Of a DNA stretch of 42,604 bases, positions 42,272-42,604 are shown one piece after another. The notes under the pieces were generated by a model. It was given only the letters and a program-made list of their open reading frames with translations, made no database searches and was not told where the DNA came from. Position numbers and translations under genes: made by a program. The DNA is taken from contig NZ_JAQOSQ010000030.1 in assembly GCF_030068455.1 (NCBI RefSeq), positions 1 through 42,604 on the forward strand. Direction: 5' to 3'. The stretch comes from Roseofilum casamattae BLCC-M143 (lineage in GTDB: Bacteria > Cyanobacteriota > Cyanobacteriia > Cyanobacteriales > Desertifilaceae). Within the stretch, counting starts at the first letter, position 1. The number at the start of each line of letters is the position of its first letter.

Positions 42272-42295
42272 CCGTCCTTTTAGGACGGCTTTTTT
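42272..42295 (+). terminator. Rho-independent terminator-like hairpin
   Basis: CCGTCCT-TTT-AGGACGG is a 7-bp stem followed by C and a T-run. It stands between ccmP and the IS630 end. The sequence GTTTAAAGCCCCGTCC with this stem is also reminiscent of the 3' end of IS200/IS605 elements, so it may be a relic of one. Confidence 0.6.
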
Positions 42296-42406
42296 AGTGT
42301 TATAATCGCAACGGTATGAATCCCCTGAGTGTTGCTATAGGCTAGTGTTGCGTCAATGCAGAAATGGCAGATAATAGAGAGGTAGAGTGGAAAAAGTCAA
42401 CAAACC

Positions 42407-42604
42407 ATGCCAGCCAAACGATATATAGTGTCTCTGACAGAGGAAGAACGGCAAGAGTTAGAAAAACTGACGAAAACCGGAAAAGCAGCAGCCCGAAAAA
42501 TTAATCATGCACGAATATTACTGAAAGCAGATATAAATCAATCGGGAGGAGGATGGAAAGATAGTGAAATCGCGTCAGCTTTAGATGTGAGTATAAGAAC
42601 GATT
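42407..42604 (+). CDS. IS630-family transposase, N-terminal part (3' end outside window)
   Basis: Reads MPAKRYIVSLTEEERQELEK, then LTKTGKAAARKINHARILLK and WKDSEIASALDVSIRTI at the window edge. This is the helix-turn-helix N-terminus of IS630/Tc1-mariner-like transposases; the DDE domain lies outside. IS630 elements insert at TA. The left end of the element is probably between 42340 and 42400, but I could not fix the inverted repeat. Confidence 0.85.
   Translation, partial: MPAKRYIVSLTEEERQELEKLTKTGKAAARKINHARILLKADINQSGGGWKDSEIASALDVSIRTI

Overview
The window looks like the chromosome of a cyanobacterium, probably filamentous or colony-forming. The HIP1 octamer GCGATCGC and its partial forms occur throughout. 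Several genes are cyanobacteria-typical: tandem-BMC carboxysome protein CcmP, a thylakoid photosystem I accumulation factor-like protein, XisI/XisH, Uma2 (DUF820), DUF4330 and pentapeptide-repeat proteins. The window is bounded by two unrelated insertion sequences, an IS4-type transposase 3' part at the left edge and an IS630-type 5' end at the right edge.

Left region (1-6.9 kb) is accessory DNA. A tight minus-strand operon of about eight small, mostly unrecognised genes (3248 down to 504) starts with a helix-turn-helix-like gene. Opposite it lie two tandem copies of a module made of a 214-bp repeat, palindromic operator-like sites and a small ribbon-helix-helix-like gene. A gene-poor stretch (4.33-5.07 kb) follows, with six decamers resembling plasmid iterons and a HIP1-flanked 39-bp repeat pair. 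A second minus-strand trio (a 187-aa protein plus two paralogous small acidic proteins) and a small plus-strand gene complete it. This resembles an integrated plasmid or small genomic island, ending just before tRNA-Thr(GGT) and tRNA-Tyr(GTA).

Middle region (7-22.3 kb) is mostly housekeeping: a CNNM/CBS membrane protein, a P-type cation ATPase, a GNAT acetyltransferase, two tandem C39-like proteins (one fused to peptidoglycan-binding and GH19 domains but with Ser at the nucleophile position), a Nudix hydrolase, guaA, cbiD, an anti-sigma-factor-like ATPase, xisI with a decayed xisH, an aldo/keto reductase and an agmatine deiminase-like protein.

Defence region (22.3-32.4 kb): an AT-rich, HIP1-poor gene for a membrane-anchored P-loop GTPase lies beside a DUF1152 remnant and converges on dndD. 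dndC-dndD (DNA phosphorothioation) are divergent from dndB across a palindromic promoter region. Further on are a Uma2-family nuclease, a Crp/Fnr-type regulator, a bacterial globin and a second, larger DGQHR (DndB-like) protein. The regulator and the second DGQHR gene share a closely similar promoter cassette, suggesting co-regulation. dndE and dndFGH are not in the window. This is the best candidate for an unusual system.

Right region (32.4-42.6 kb): a thylakoid lumen thioredoxin-like protein, a calcineurin-like phosphoesterase, a DUF4330 protein, a cyclophilin, an apparent surface-polysaccharide cluster (sulfotransferase-methyltransferase fusion, GT4 glycosyltransferase, acidic membrane protein), a pentapeptide-repeat protein, ccmP and the start of an IS630 transposase.
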